Source: CBDIHH01 sp965279095 (lineage in GTDB: Bacteria; Pseudomonadota; Alphaproteobacteria; Caulobacterales; Caulobacteraceae). From it: 64,000 nt of DNA. The position numbers were made by a program, and so were the translations under genes. The stretch covers positions 429,393-493,392 of the forward strand of contig CBDIHH010000004.1 in assembly GCA_965279095.1 (NCBI GenBank), written 5' to 3'. Below, one piece after another: positions 15,145 through 24,441 of the stretch (within the stretch, counting starts at the first letter, position 1; every line of letters starts with the position of its first letter). The notes under the pieces were generated by a model. That model saw nothing but the letters and a program-made list of their open reading frames with translations. It did no database searches and was not told the DNA's origin.

Positions 15145-17406
15145 TTAGAACTTGGGGTCTTTGTACGGCACGCCTGGAGTGCGTGGATTGCCAATGGAAT
15201 CCTTGCCCATAGGCACGTTCTTGGCGCGATTACGCTTGATGAGTTGCTGCCGTGCCTCAGCAGCCTTCTGTTCGCGCAAGGTCCCTAGACCGCCGAGCGT
15301 GATGACAGGCACCACGCCAGAGCCAAGCCGAGCCAGCGGCATCGGTGCGCCGTTGATGACCATGCCGACATGCCAGCCACCGGTTGCCCCGTTGAAGTCC
15401 ATCAATTGCAGATCGGTGCCTTTGTATTTGGTGGCGTGATGGAGATTGTACTCGTCGGCGTAGGTCTGAAGCTGGACCGCCACCAATTCCTTGAAGTCAG
15501 GCGGGATGCGCTGGTCAGCCGTGTAGACGTGACGATTGTTGATGATGGTGTGGGACTCGTTGAACTCTCGTTCAGCTTCCTTCACCGCGTCTACATCGTT
15601 GATACCATCCATCCTGACCCAGAAATCGATAAGGCGGTTCATCTCACGACGTGCGTATTCTGGATTCTGAACCCTCTGTCCCTCATAGCCTTTGATGATC
15701 TTGTTGACGCGATCACGACGCCCCTTGGACGCCTCGGGCGTGTCTGGATTGGACAGAGCTTTGTTGGCGGCAATTAGAGCTTGGTGATCCGTCCAGCCGT
15801 ATTTTCTCGCGACAGACAGGTAGCGGTAATATTGAGCCGACTGGCTGTTCGAGCCGCCGAGCATGTCGTTCACGTAGGCAGGGGAGTCGGCGTAAAGCTG
15901 GTCATAGAGACCGATGGCTGCATCAAGCCCCGCAGGGGTGCGGTCCGCCGTGATCGTTTCCGGATTCTGAACCAATACGGCGCGTTGAAGGATGTCTCCC
16001 CACGTGGGATGGGGGATGCCCTGGTTCACGAAATACTGCTTCGAAAGGCGATACGCCTTGATGGGGTCGCCCGCTGATATCTGCTGGATCGTATTGTAGA
16101 GTTGCAGTCCGACTGCCTTGCGCTGTTCCTCGACAGATAGCGTCTTCGCCTCGCCGCTGCTGGTCGTGTAGCTGTAGGGCTGGAAGCCGACGAACTTGCC
16201 CTCGGTCATCTCGTTGACGACGGTCTGAATGTAGGAGGGGACGATGTTGTTGTCGCTCTCGCGTGCCGCCTGATTGGCAAGCTGCTCGCGGGCTTGGCGT
16301 TGGACTGCTCGCACCCTGATCTTGGCGGCTTCCGCCTCGTCATGGGTGTAGCCCCCCTTATCGCGGAGAGCGTCGATCTGGACGTCTGTGGCAGTTCCGT
16401 CTTGGATCGAGTCCATCATCGATACGCGGTCCATAGTGTGCTCGCGCACCCCGCCTTCCCGCCGCTTCCTATCCGCCAGGGAGAGGAGTTCGAGAGCCTT
16501 ACCGGCGTGGACGCCTATGGTCGCCAGAGAGGCGCCGCCCTTCCCAGTCGGGTCGTGGGTCAGGATGCCTTTGATCTGATCGTATTCATCCTGGGTAAGG
16601 GTCTCCTTGCCAGGGTCGGAGATGACCGCGCCAAGGGTGTTGATGATGATGGCGTTGAAGTCCTTGCCTTCGACGCTGAGGGTGACGCGGCTGGACTCCT
16701 TGAGCGCGTTGATGCCTTCGATCTTCTCATCGAGCGTCAGGTCAGGGTTCTTGAAGATTTGGAGAATGCCCGCGCCGACATTCTCATGAGACAATTCTGT
16801 AAGGCGTTCCGCCTCGTTGCGGGCGTGGTCCGCCCTGATGCGACTGTCGGCTTCGTCGCGAACTGCCACATAGCCAGACTGAGCGCGCTTGTCGGTTAGG
16901 AGGGCGGCATCCTGCTCCCAGCCCTGCTTCAGGAAGGCGTTCAGATCGCCGCCCTCGGGGAACTTGGTCTGATAATCCTGCGCCAGTTGGGTGCTGCGCT
17001 CTTGAGCCAGCTTGACCCCATAGAGCTTCATGAAGGCGGCTTGTTTCCACGGGTTGTCCCATTCGGACATCTCGCCGGAATCCACCAGCTTCTTGGCGTC
17101 CTCGGGGGTCATGCCGCCGATCTTGCGTTCAGCCCAGTCCTTGCCATCCTGCTCCTGCTTGCGGCGATGGACGCCCAGCATTTGGTCGATTTCAGGGTTC
17201 ACCTGAGATAGTGCGCGGGCAAGCTGTAGCGCGCTGTTAGTGTCTGCTGGCGCGGCTCCACCGCCCACGACATCGACGGGCGATGCGGCAGGCTGTAGGC
17301 GCGGTGCGCTGATATCTGTTTGGGTCTCAACCCGACGCGATGCGGGTGCGCCGGGCGTGGTGTAGGAGCGTTCTTGGACTCCTCGGAGTCCAGGCGTTAG
17401 TGCCAT
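15145..17406 (-). CDS. Internal virion protein (gp15-like)
   Basis: The product is 753 residues, predominantly helical and charged, without signal peptide. Position between gp14-like and gp16-like genes, length close to T7 gp15 (747) and a C-terminal segment (WHVGMVINGAPMPLARLGSG) typical of this protein in podoviruses support the call. In T7 it is ejected with gp14 and gp16 to form the DNA-translocating channel. The N-terminal proline/alanine-rich 60 residues are probably disordered. AAAAGGAT lies 8-9 bases before the ATG. Confidence 0.82.
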   Translation of the reverse strand: MALTPGLRGVQERSYTTPGAPASRRVETQTDISAPRLQPAASPVDVVGGGAAPADTNSALQLARALSQVNPEIDQMLGVHRRKQEQDGKDWAERKIGGMTPEDAKKLVDSGEMSEWDNPWKQAAFMKLYGVKLAQERSTQLAQDYQTKFPEGGDLNAFLKQGWEQDAALLTDKRAQSGYVAVRDEADSRIRADHARNEAERLTELSHENVGAGILQIFKNPDLTLDEKIEGINALKESSRVTLSVEGKDFNAIIINTLGAVISDPGKETLTQDEYDQIKGILTHDPTGKGGASLATIGVHAGKALELLSLADRKRREGGVREHTMDRVSMMDSIQDGTATDVQIDALRDKGGYTHDEAEAAKIRVRAVQRQAREQLANQAARESDNNIVPSYIQTVVNEMTEGKFVGFQPYSYTTSSGEAKTLSVEEQRKAVGLQLYNTIQQISAGDPIKAYRLSKQYFVNQGIPHPTWGDILQRAVLVQNPETITADRTPAGLDAAIGLYDQLYADSPAYVNDMLGGSNSQSAQYYRYLSVARKYGWTDHQALIAANKALSNPDTPEASKGRRDRVNKIIKGYEGQRVQNPEYARREMNRLIDFWVRMDGINDVDAVKEAEREFNESHTIINNRHVYTADQRIPPDFKELVAVQLQTYADEYNLHHATKYKGTDLQLMDFNGATGGWHVGMVINGAPMPLARLGSGVVPVITLGGLGTLREQKAAEARQQLIKRNRAKNVPMGKDSIGNPRTPGVPYKDPKF

Positions 17407-17412
17407 GCTTGA

Positions 17413-17946
17413 TTATCCTTTTGGCGGGAGGCTGTTCTTGTAGCTCTGAACGCCGCCGACGACGGAAGAGCCAATCTTCAAAGCTGTGCCTAGGAATGAT
17501 GGGTTCACGCCAGGACGAACAGAATTGATGCGAGTTTCGGCATCAGAGGCGATGCCCTTCTTTTGGAGTTGGCGTTGAGCCTGCGTCCATGAGTTGTTCT
17601 GGCTGATCCGGTCGGTAGCTCTCAAGCCTTGACCGTAGGTGTCAGATAGCAGCGCATCGACGCTGATGCCCGAGACCCCAGCTTCGCCCGAAGCCACGCG
17701 AGCGGTGGCTAAGGCGGCACGCGTCTCCCGAGCCTTGTCGAAGATGTCTTGGGCGGATGCCTGCGCCTCTTGCCCTGCTAGGGTGTCGATCTGCCCCATC
17801 TGCGCGTAAGCATTGGTGCGGGCGCGGGTGGCATTGTCATTGTAATAAGCGGTCTGCGCCTTGGCAGCCTGTTGCTCACCCATAAACTCAGAGGCATGTT
17901 GGGCAACCTGTAGGGTAGTCGCAGCTATTGTCAGTGGTTCACACAT
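17413..17946 (-). CDS. Internal virion protein (gp14-like)
   Basis: The product is 177 residues, close to T7 gp14 (196), alanine/glutamine-rich and helical (QQAAKAQTAYYNDNATRART). In T7 gp14 enters the outer membrane during ejection and forms its pore. Sequence features typical of the family are an N-terminal hydrophobic start (LTIAATTLQVA), the GQIDTLAGQEAQA stretch and a GISVDALLSDTYGQGL region. It overlaps the end of the gp13-like gene by 8 bases, indicating coupled translation. Confidence 0.82.
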   Translation of the reverse strand: MCEPLTIAATTLQVAQHASEFMGEQQAAKAQTAYYNDNATRARTNAYAQMGQIDTLAGQEAQASAQDIFDKARETRAALATARVASGEAGVSGISVDALLSDTYGQGLRATDRISQNNSWTQAQRQLQKKGIASDAETRINSVRPGVNPSFLGTALKIGSSVVGGVQSYKNSLPPKG

Positions 17947-18391
17947 GTCGTGACCTCACAAATTGAAAGAAGGAATGCTCGTTGATGTTCATAGGTCTAG
18001 TTATCTGAAAACCCATCCACCGCAGCCATCGCAGATGGAGAAGGTTGCGGCAGTGAACGACGTTGGTCATCACGGGGTAGCGGTCATGAAAGGCAAGAAC
18101 CCACGGGCGTGCTTCGCGCAGGAACTGGACTTTGTCCCTGATGATATCTGGTGAGGCTAGAAGCCAGACGAAGCCGACTCCTTCGACATCGCTCGGATAG
18201 GTTCCAAACATGGCGACAGGTGTTTGTTCGCTGATGACGGTGAAGCAGCCATCGGGCGACCCCAGCCCAGCCATCAGGGCTGAGTGGGCGTCGTGCTCCC
18301 CATGTGCGGCTATCTCCTCCAGGTCGGCGGAGCGGAGGTTCACAGAAAGGTGGTCAACGTCGTCTGAGAGCGACGGGCGGACGGTCAGCAT
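17939..18391 (-). CDS. gp13-like internal virion protein (acetyltransferase fold)
   Basis: The product is about 150 residues starting MLTVRPSLSDDVDHLSVNLR. The ATG overlaps the tail tube B stop (TAATG), which fits the coupled layout and is preferred to an in-frame start 39 bases upstream inside that gene. The sequence has GNAT-fold character (RPSLSDD opening, GVGFVWLLASP, FHDRYPVMTNVVHCRNLLHL), as in T7 gp13/DUF2833 proteins. These are needed for virion assembly, probably of the internal core. Catalytic acetylation has not been shown for the family to my knowledge. Confidence 0.8.
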   Translation of the reverse strand: MLTVRPSLSDDVDHLSVNLRSADLEEIAAHGEHDAHSALMAGLGSPDGCFTVISEQTPVAMFGTYPSDVEGVGFVWLLASPDIIRDKVQFLREARPWVLAFHDRYPVMTNVVHCRNLLHLRWLRWMGFQITRPMNINEHSFFQFVRSRHV

Positions 18392-20754
18392 TACAGGTGC
18401 CGCGCCCGCGTCGTGAAGGAGCCTTCCCACGATGCCGATAGGATGTTGCTGGGGAGTGGCTTGTCGTTGACGATCTCGATGGTGGCGAGATCGTTAGAGG
18501 TCAGGATCGGGACGGGGAACACCCCATCCTCCAGGCTAACCTCATCAAGGACGTTGGCGCCGCTGGAGACCACGCGCCCAGAGAAGACGTAGGAGCCTGG
18601 AGGGCGTCCTTCGGCGGTGACATCCACCCTGAAGTAGCCCGTCTTGGCGAAGTTGACGAAGAGCCGTTTGAGGGCGAGGCGACCATCGGTTATCGCGACC
18701 TCGCCCGATTGGCGGCTCTGCCTCATGTAGAGGGTCGAGAGGCGGTAGCGCATGGTGTAGGCGCGACCCCAATAGAAGTCGTCAGTATCGCCCTCCAGCG
18801 TGACGGTGGAGCCGGAGACCGTGAAGGGGATTGCTTGCCCAGGCGCATAGGTCGGATCGTTCGGACCTGCGTAGACCTCGTAGAACTCGCCCTCTAGTGG
18901 CTCATAGGGCAGCACCATGGTCGTCTTTTCGGTCCCGCCGTCGTAGCTGACGCCGGGCTGAGAGCTATGGAGGCGACGATCCAGGAGGATCGTGTAGCCC
19001 ATGCCCTCATCCTCCCTGGACGGCTCGATGAAGCAGGTCTCCAGGCTGACGCTGTTAGACCGTGAGATGACCGCGATCAGGCGGTTCGAGATGAACTCGA
19101 CGTTGAGGATGGTGTCGGATTCAGGGAGCACCCATTTGGAGACGGATGACTGCGCCTTGTCCGACCCTATCCAGAAGTATTTGTAGAGGTAGAGTTCGTT
19201 TGGTCGGTTAGCCGACAGAAGGACGATCACATCCTCGGTGGAAGACGCGGTCATCTTCTTGATGTTCGAAGGGACGTAGGACGGTGCGTGCGCCGTCACG
19301 TCGGTCGCCTGGGTCACGCCGGAAGTGACATCGACCGCATACTCGCGAAGGGTCGCCCATCCGCCGCGCTTTGTCGGGAAGTAGACATTGTTGCCGCTGA
19401 CAACAGGCTTGGCTCGCCCCTCGCTCTCGTATTCGGTCAGGACGTTGATCGACGTGCTCTTCGGCGTCAGGAGCGGCGAGCCAGTGAGGATGAACTGCGT
19501 CTGGTCGCTGAAGAGCAGGAGGTCTTCGTTCCAGGCGAGCGCGTGGCGAAGGATGCTGACCTTGGTGTGGGAGCATGCCACGTCGATGGGATCGTCATCT
19601 AGAAGCTGGGTGACAGTGCCCCGATGGAACCGAGCGAAGTCGCCTGCCGCTGAGAGAATGACGTTCTCGTCCGCGAGGTAGCCGAGCCGATTCCTGTGGA
19701 AGAACAGGTCATTGATCTTGCGACCGACGCACGAGGCGAAGGGGTTGGAGTCCAGGTCGCCGCATGTCCGTGGCGCGAGATACGAGGGCAGGAAGGTGAA
19801 GGTGCCGTCCGCCTCTCGACGAAGCGTGTGAGGCATCGTGGTGGCGTCCAGCGCGGTTAGCTCGCCCCTCTTAAGGGTCTCGATCCATGCCCCGTGCTGG
19901 GCTGCGGCGTCGGTGTCGTCGTATCGGACGTAATAGTTGTCGAAGGTGGAAGATGGGTCGCCGACGATCTCGATCTCGAACCCGTTCGGCGCCTTCTGCG
20001 GCAGGTCACTGAACCGCTGAGCCTTCCCCTGGAACACCTCCAGGTAGGTATCCCCAACCGTGTCCGTGACGGCGACGGTCAACGCGCCTGACGAGATGAT
20101 GTGCAGCGTGGAGCCGTACTGCCCGTAGCTGATCCCTGGGATCGCCAACGCCGCCAAAGACGCCGCCAGTTGGGCTAGGATGTAGGTGGTTGCGAGGTAG
20201 ACCCCTTGGGTCGATGGTGAGGAGCCATCAGGAGTCGTATGCGTGACGGTGGCGCCATTCACCGTGATGGTGAAGGTCATCGAATAAGCTGCCTGCTTCA
20301 GCCAGACCATGGCTTCAATCGGGCGCAGACCAGAGGCGGATGCAGGGTCCGTAGCGACCGTCACCCCCTTGTTCGCGATGAACGTATAGTCGGCAGAGGT
20401 AGCGGCTGCGAAGCTGGCTGAAGGCGTTGCGCTCGCGAGGTAGCCCTTACCGCCTGGGAAGGCGACGGTCTTCTCCTGCCCCGCAAGATCGTAAATCTTG
20501 AGGTCACCGTCACTGATGACGACGACATACTTCTCGTCGGCATCCCTGTTGATGGTGTGAATGAACGCGTCGTCGGCATAGGCTGAATCCGCGATCCTCC
20601 ATACGTGGTGGAATGGCGGGCGTTTCGTGAGTTGGTCTACGACGCTGGAGTAGGCGTTCTCTTGGATTTCAGCCTGCGATGTGAGGCGAAGTTGTGGGGG
20701 TTGTTGGCTCACGCCATTGATCAGATTGGGGATTGTCGAAGATATGAGAGTCAT
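18391..20754 (-). CDS. Tail tubular protein B (gp12-like)
   Basis: The product is 787 residues, close to T7 gp12 (794). The opening MTLISSTIPNLINGVSQQPP is the family signature (NLxxGVSQQ). Later segments DLFFHRNRLGYLADENVILS and NVYFPTKRGGWATLREYAVD are also typical. It forms the nozzle at the distal end of the short tail below the gp11 ring. The start codon overlaps the gp11-like stop and the stop overlaps the gp13-like start, so gp11-gp12-gp13 form a tightly coupled run. No anomalies seen. Confidence 0.92.
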   Translation of the reverse strand: MTLISSTIPNLINGVSQQPPQLRLTSQAEIQENAYSSVVDQLTKRPPFHHVWRIADSAYADDAFIHTINRDADEKYVVVISDGDLKIYDLAGQEKTVAFPGGKGYLASATPSASFAAATSADYTFIANKGVTVATDPASASGLRPIEAMVWLKQAAYSMTFTITVNGATVTHTTPDGSSPSTQGVYLATTYILAQLAASLAALAIPGISYGQYGSTLHIISSGALTVAVTDTVGDTYLEVFQGKAQRFSDLPQKAPNGFEIEIVGDPSSTFDNYYVRYDDTDAAAQHGAWIETLKRGELTALDATTMPHTLRREADGTFTFLPSYLAPRTCGDLDSNPFASCVGRKINDLFFHRNRLGYLADENVILSAAGDFARFHRGTVTQLLDDDPIDVACSHTKVSILRHALAWNEDLLLFSDQTQFILTGSPLLTPKSTSINVLTEYESEGRAKPVVSGNNVYFPTKRGGWATLREYAVDVTSGVTQATDVTAHAPSYVPSNIKKMTASSTEDVIVLLSANRPNELYLYKYFWIGSDKAQSSVSKWVLPESDTILNVEFISNRLIAVISRSNSVSLETCFIEPSREDEGMGYTILLDRRLHSSQPGVSYDGGTEKTTMVLPYEPLEGEFYEVYAGPNDPTYAPGQAIPFTVSGSTVTLEGDTDDFYWGRAYTMRYRLSTLYMRQSRQSGEVAITDGRLALKRLFVNFAKTGYFRVDVTAEGRPPGSYVFSGRVVSSGANVLDEVSLEDGVFPVPILTSNDLATIEIVNDKPLPSNILSASWEGSFTTRARHL

Positions 20755-21341
20755 TACCGCTCCAGTGAGCGGAACACGTCATAGCTTCCGGTCAGTATGT
20801 TGTGGTCTGCTGTATCGCCTTCAGCCTCTTGAAGAGAGCGCATGGCTTCCATCTCGTCTTGCATGGTGAAGCTGACGAGTTCTTGGGAGCCGAAAGCTTG
20901 GGCTAGGGCGCGCGCGGCTTTGGACGTGATGTAGTAGCGAGCGGCTTCAGGGAGTTCGTTGAAGTCGAGGAAGATAACCAGTTCCGCTGTGATCGACCGG
21001 TCGAAGGCGTAGCTGTGAGCAATGCGGTCATATAGTCGGTCGCCGCGTTGGACCACGTCGAGGTCGATATCGCTGCTAGATGTATCTGCGCGAAGGGTGT
21101 TGGCGGGAAGGTAGATAAACTTCTGCGGGAGGGACAATGCGAGCGTGTAGTTCACCTCGGTGTTCCAGTGCCAGCCGCGCTGTTGCAGGGCGCGAGAGGC
21201 GTTTCTGATTAGCTGGCGCGCCATGGCGACTAGGGACAGACCGCTATCGTTTAGGGAGTTGACCGGCTGCTCTCCAATGGCGGCGAGCATCGCGTTGATC
21301 GCCTCCAATTCAGACGACGGTGTGAGGGTGGTGACTGCCAC
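20754..21341 (-). CDS. Tail tubular protein A (gp11-like)
   Basis: The product is 195 residues, the size of T7 gp11 (196). The sequence SSELEAINAMLAAIGEQPVN followed by QQRGWHWNTE is characteristic of this adaptor ring that joins portal to nozzle. The start is GTG with AAGAAGGA 8 bases upstream. A strong terminator lies between it and the capsid gene, so it is expressed at a lower level than the capsid, as in T7. Confidence 0.9.
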   Translation of the reverse strand: MAVTTLTPSSELEAINAMLAAIGEQPVNSLNDSGLSLVAMARQLIRNASRALQQRGWHWNTEVNYTLALSLPQKFIYLPANTLRADTSSSDIDLDVVQRGDRLYDRIAHSYAFDRSITAELVIFLDFNELPEAARYYITSKAARALAQAFGSQELVSFTMQDEMEAMRSLQEAEGDTADHNILTGSYDVFRSLER

Positions 21342-21360
21342 GGCGTGATCCTTCTTATGA

Positions 21361-21394
21361 GAAAAAGAAGCCCCCCTGTTTCCAGGAGGGCTTC
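21361..21394 (-). terminator. Strong terminator after capsid gene (T-phi analogue)
   Basis: In minus sense the stem GAAGCCCTCCTGG-AAA-CAGGGGGGCTTC is followed by TTTTTC. It lies between capsid and gp11-like genes, precisely the place of T-phi, the class terminator for T7 RNA polymerase after gene 10. Readthrough would feed the tail genes. Confidence 0.85.
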
Positions 21395-21401
21395 GACTTA
21401 A

Positions 21402-21419
21402 AGTTCAGAAAGCTGAACT
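21402..21419. repeat. 18-bp hairpin after capsid gene
   Basis: AGTTCAG-AAAG-CTGAACT, a perfect 7-bp stem. It is identical to 24418-24435. This copy lies directly behind the capsid stop, the other between tailspike and a small structural gene. It may be an RNA processing or stability element. Confidence 0.6.
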
Positions 21420-21420
21420 A

Positions 21421-22386
21421 TTACGACGGAGTCGCGGTGCGGATTTGCACAGCAGCTTCCGGACGCAGGACGCCGTGACCGGTGGCGTACTTGGCAACCA
21501 TCAGGGTGCCCAGACGACGCGGGTCGTAGTCGGTGCGGAAGGACAGGTCCTTGAGCTTGACAGTGCCAACAGCGGACTTCTGCCACACGAGAGCCGTGGT
21601 ATTGCGGGCATCAACGGCATGACGCGCGTCGGTACCGGCGGCAACGCCAGTCGTGATTTCGGTTGTGGGCAGGTTGTTGCTCATGACGACTTCCAGATCG
21701 GCGACTTTCATCACGCGACCGGTCGAGGTCGAACCGTTGCCACCATTGCCCCAGTCTACGTTCTGGACCTTCGAAGAGTTGGAGAGCAGGGTGTAGCCAG
21801 CGGGGGACACAGCGACGTAGCGGTCGCCCTGAGGAACGTTCTTCTCGTCCAGCTTTTGGCGGGCGGAGAAGATTGCGGCGATCAGGGTGTCGGCATCCGT
21901 TCCGGAGTTAGCGGAAGTGATGATCGACCCAACCATGTTCGCTTCGGAATCAACCGAAGGCGTGGTGGTTTGAGCGGCTTGAACGATGGTTTGGAAGACG
22001 TGCTTGTCCCACGAGGTTTGAAGGGCGGAACCCATTTCACGCGCGTAGTGCGAGCGCACATCGAAGTGAGACATAGCTTCGTCGAGGTCGTCCAAGAACT
22101 CGTGAGCGACCAGCATCCCGTTGATGGAGATGATCTTCTCGTTGGACTTGATCAGGTTGCCGAGCAGTTCGGAGCCAGGAGTGAAGTAGGAAGCCGAGGT
22201 GCGCCCAAGGATTGGGAACTGAGCCGACTTACCGCTGGCGATGGTGCGGACGATGTGCCGGTTGAAGGTGGCGTTTCCCGCGTTGAAGGCAGTCATCACT
22301 TCACCAGCGAAGACCTTGAGGAACAGCGCGGATTTATCCGAGCCGTTGTTAATCGCGCCGAAGCGCGACGGAGTAGATGCAGTCAT
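21421..22386 (-). CDS. Major capsid protein (gp10-like)
   Basis: The product is 321 residues, HK97-fold type capsid. The opening MTASTPSRFGAINNGSDKSA and the core LFLKVFAGEVMTAFNAGNAT with SGKSAQFPILGRTSASYFTP agree with T7-group capsids. It is flanked by a 250-base upstream gap holding promoter-like sequence and by a strong terminator plus a small hairpin downstream, an arrangement that isolates it for high expression. Unlike T7 it is not adjacent to the scaffold gene, because five accessory genes lie between. Confidence 0.93.
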   Translation of the reverse strand: MTASTPSRFGAINNGSDKSALFLKVFAGEVMTAFNAGNATFNRHIVRTIASGKSAQFPILGRTSASYFTPGSELLGNLIKSNEKIISINGMLVAHEFLDDLDEAMSHFDVRSHYAREMGSALQTSWDKHVFQTIVQAAQTTTPSVDSEANMVGSIITSANSGTDADTLIAAIFSARQKLDEKNVPQGDRYVAVSPAGYTLLSNSSKVQNVDWGNGGNGSTSTGRVMKVADLEVVMSNNLPTTEITTGVAAGTDARHAVDARNTTALVWQKSAVGTVKLKDLSFRTDYDPRRLGTLMVAKYATGHGVLRPEAAVQIRTATPS

Positions 22387-22634
22387 ATTTATTGTTTCCT
22401 GTAGGATTGAGGTTGAAGGTGTTGCGTAAGCAACAAGTCGCTTCTTCCGACTCCCACACAGAACAGGTCAGGATTGTCGCCCTCGGGCGGTCAAGTTGTT
22501 GGATGTGTGTAGTTCGTTAAAGCTAGTGGACATGCGGATAGCCGCCCTGCATTGCGTGGCTTTCTAAGTTTCCGGATGTTGGGGCGCCCGCCGATCTGGC
22601 AGGCTAGCAAGGGCTGAATTCAGCCCAAGGTTGG
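22387..22634 (-). promoter_or_regulatory. Capsid promoter region
   Basis: This 248-base gap has no gene. In minus sense it begins with TAACCAACCTTGGG (22637-22624), a degenerate form of the TAACCCACCTGAGGG motif before the tail fibre. The perfect 16-bp palindrome GGGCTGAATTCAGCCC (22611-22626) follows. Near the capsid start lie GTTGC-GTAA-GCAAC (22420-22433) and CAACCTCAATCCTACAGGAAA, the latter holding the ribosome binding site. Placement equals phi10 of T7. Confidence 0.55.
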
Positions 22635-24041
22635 TTAGAGATAGAGACCTGCCCAGGTGAGCAGGTTGCCTCTCTCAGTGGCGTCCAGCGTTCCAGTGCC
22701 GACAAGGATTCCCTTGATCTTCACGGTGCTGAAGGCGGATGGGGTGCCGGTCAGGTCGGTGCCGAGACGCACGCGGGTGGTGCCGGTTGAGATGGTCGAG
22801 GACGCCGGTGCGTTGTTGATCCGGGCGTTATCGACATAGCCGTCAATGGTGGTCCCGCTCGTGAAGGTCGCGAAGACCGTGTGTGGACCGTCGAACGCGA
22901 CGTTGGATTGGAACAGCCCACTGCCGGTGCCGGTGTAGGATTGCACGCGGTTCAGGGTCGAACGGAACTTCCGGATCAGCCTTGCACCATCGGCGGCTGT
23001 CGAGCCGTAGCCGAAGATCGACCTGGACGATGTGTCCCCAGAACCAGCGTCCTGGCTGACGATGAGCAGCATCCAGCCGTCCGCCGTGCCGGTCGCCCAA
23101 GCGGCGGGGACAGTGGTCTTGTCGAGCCATTGCGAGCCGTTGAGGGTGATGGCAGGCGAGTTGTTGTAGGAGCCGGTTGCCGTCCAGCCGGTGGCTGACC
23201 AACCCACGCCCGTGCCGCCGTTGAGGACGGTCGATCCGACCTTGTCGGTGATGGACGATTGGGATGATCCGGACGTGATGTCGTTGGCGTCCCACCATGC
23301 CTTGAGCTTGGAGCCGAGGTCGGTGGGTGCGAACGCCTTGGTGGTGACCGTGTAGGTGTCTGAGACTCCGCCGATGGTCAGAACCACATCCTGAGGCGTG
23401 GCGTAGCTGGACGAAGAGGTCTGCCTGACCGCGACGGTGTCGCTGTTCGAGACCGTGGTTGAGGTCGAGGCATAAGCCCCGCCATTGATGGAGTACTCGC
23501 CTCCGGTGATGGTCGTAGTGGCTGGCGCGTTGATCCCGCTGATCGTGACCGTGTTGGACACATACAGGGTGGCAGCCGTGGCGCCGTTAACGTCAGTGAA
23601 CGAGAAGGAGTTCGGAACGGTATCCATCGCAAGGGTCGTGACGACGAAGCTCGCCGTGATCCCGCCGATGTCCAAGGTGACGGTGGCGTTCGTGAGGAAC
23701 CCGCTCGCTGAGGTCACCCTGACCTTGACGGTGTTGCCAAGCGAGACCGTGGTCGGCGCCGTAGCGTAAGCCCCACCATTGATCGAGTACTCGCCGCCTG
23801 AAACCGTGAGGGCTGACGGGGCATCGATACCAGTGACGGTGATCGTGTTGGACACATATGCCGTCGAGAGGGCTGCACCCGTGACAGCGGTGAAGCTGAA
23901 GGCATCAGGCGTAATGTCAGGCGGGGCGACGTAGGTCTCGGAGGACCCTCGGTTGCGCCCTATGATCGATAGGCGCCCTGGCTTGCCGATATTACGTAGG
24001 TATCTGAAGCCGCCGATCATCGCGCCTTGAAGGGCGAGCAA
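22635..24041 (-). CDS. Ig-like and lectin-fold virion accessory protein
   Basis: The product is 468 residues. Two copies of an Ig-like repeat, about residues 45-125 and 142-220, share FSFTxVxGA, SNTxTxxGIxAP and GGEYSINGGAYA. From about 245 to the end the sequence (KAWWDANDITSGSSQSSITD, later GTTRVRLGTDLTGTPSAFS) looks like a concanavalin A/LamG-type sandwich. Such domains bind glycans and are often displayed on capsids or tails. The start overlaps the preceding gene by 25 bases. T7 has no counterpart between genes 9 and 10, so this is probably a decoration or adhesion protein. Confidence 0.75.
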   Translation of the reverse strand: MLALQGAMIGGFRYLRNIGKPGRLSIIGRNRGSSETYVAPPDITPDAFSFTAVTGAALSTAYVSNTITVTGIDAPSALTVSGGEYSINGGAYATAPTTVSLGNTVKVRVTSASGFLTNATVTLDIGGITASFVVTTLAMDTVPNSFSFTDVNGATAATLYVSNTVTISGINAPATTTITGGEYSINGGAYASTSTTVSNSDTVAVRQTSSSSYATPQDVVLTIGGVSDTYTVTTKAFAPTDLGSKLKAWWDANDITSGSSQSSITDKVGSTVLNGGTGVGWSATGWTATGSYNNSPAITLNGSQWLDKTTVPAAWATGTADGWMLLIVSQDAGSGDTSSRSIFGYGSTAADGARLIRKFRSTLNRVQSYTGTGSGLFQSNVAFDGPHTVFATFTSGTTIDGYVDNARINNAPASSTISTGTTRVRLGTDLTGTPSAFSTVKIKGILVGTGTLDATERGNLLTWAGLYL

Positions 24042-24391
24042 CGAACAACCGCCGTGCCCGAGGCGGACAGAACCTTGACCGCGACGCCTTCGGTCACAGG
24101 GAGGATTTCTGGCACGTTGGCGATCAGGCGAAGAGCCGTCCCGTTATCGATGGCGGTCGCTCCGGAGGTGTTCACAAAGCAGTCCGTGTCGGACGAGATG
24201 CGGACGTATTTGCAGCCGGTCGGTGGGGTGAATACGGTCGCGGAGGTCGTGACCGATGTTTTGGTGCCGCTGGCGTGATCGAAGATCACGTCTTCGGAAG
24301 CGGCAGGGGAGACCCGAAGGGGGTTGGCTGCGTCCAGGAGATCGCCGTCATCGTCGGCGAGTTGAACCTTGTTGCTGAATTGGAAAGACAT
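24017..24391 (-). CDS. Small structural protein, paralogue of 26956-27732 product
   Basis: The product is 124 residues. The opening NKVQLADDDGDLLDAANPLR parallels NRVQIIDSDGEYNSVTNPLH of the 258-residue gene upstream. The later SSDTDCFVNTSGATA parallels NDSDTDCWINFGATA. The two genes thus share an N-terminal tag and a beta-rich C-terminal module, with the middle missing here. The sequence suggests a virion-surface or tail-adaptor role, with the tag perhaps docking to a common partner. No family known to me. Confidence 0.7.
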   Translation of the reverse strand: MSFQFSNKVQLADDDGDLLDAANPLRVSPAASEDVIFDHASGTKTSVTTSATVFTPPTGCKYVRISSDTDCFVNTSGATAIDNGTALRLIANVPEILPVTEGVAVKVLSASGTAVVRCSPFKAR

Positions 24392-24417
24392 AGACTCCTT
24401 GGTCGGGGATGGGGAAG

Positions 24418-24435
24418 AGTTCAGAAAGCTGAACT
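24418..24435. repeat. 18-bp hairpin, second copy
   Basis: AGTTCAG-AAAG-CTGAACT, identical to 21402-21419. It lies between the tailspike stop and the next start, about 7 bases from the stop codon. The two copies flank the two-gene segment that carries the lectin-like protein plus the capsid. Confidence 0.6.
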
Positions 24436-24441
24436 GTTCTG

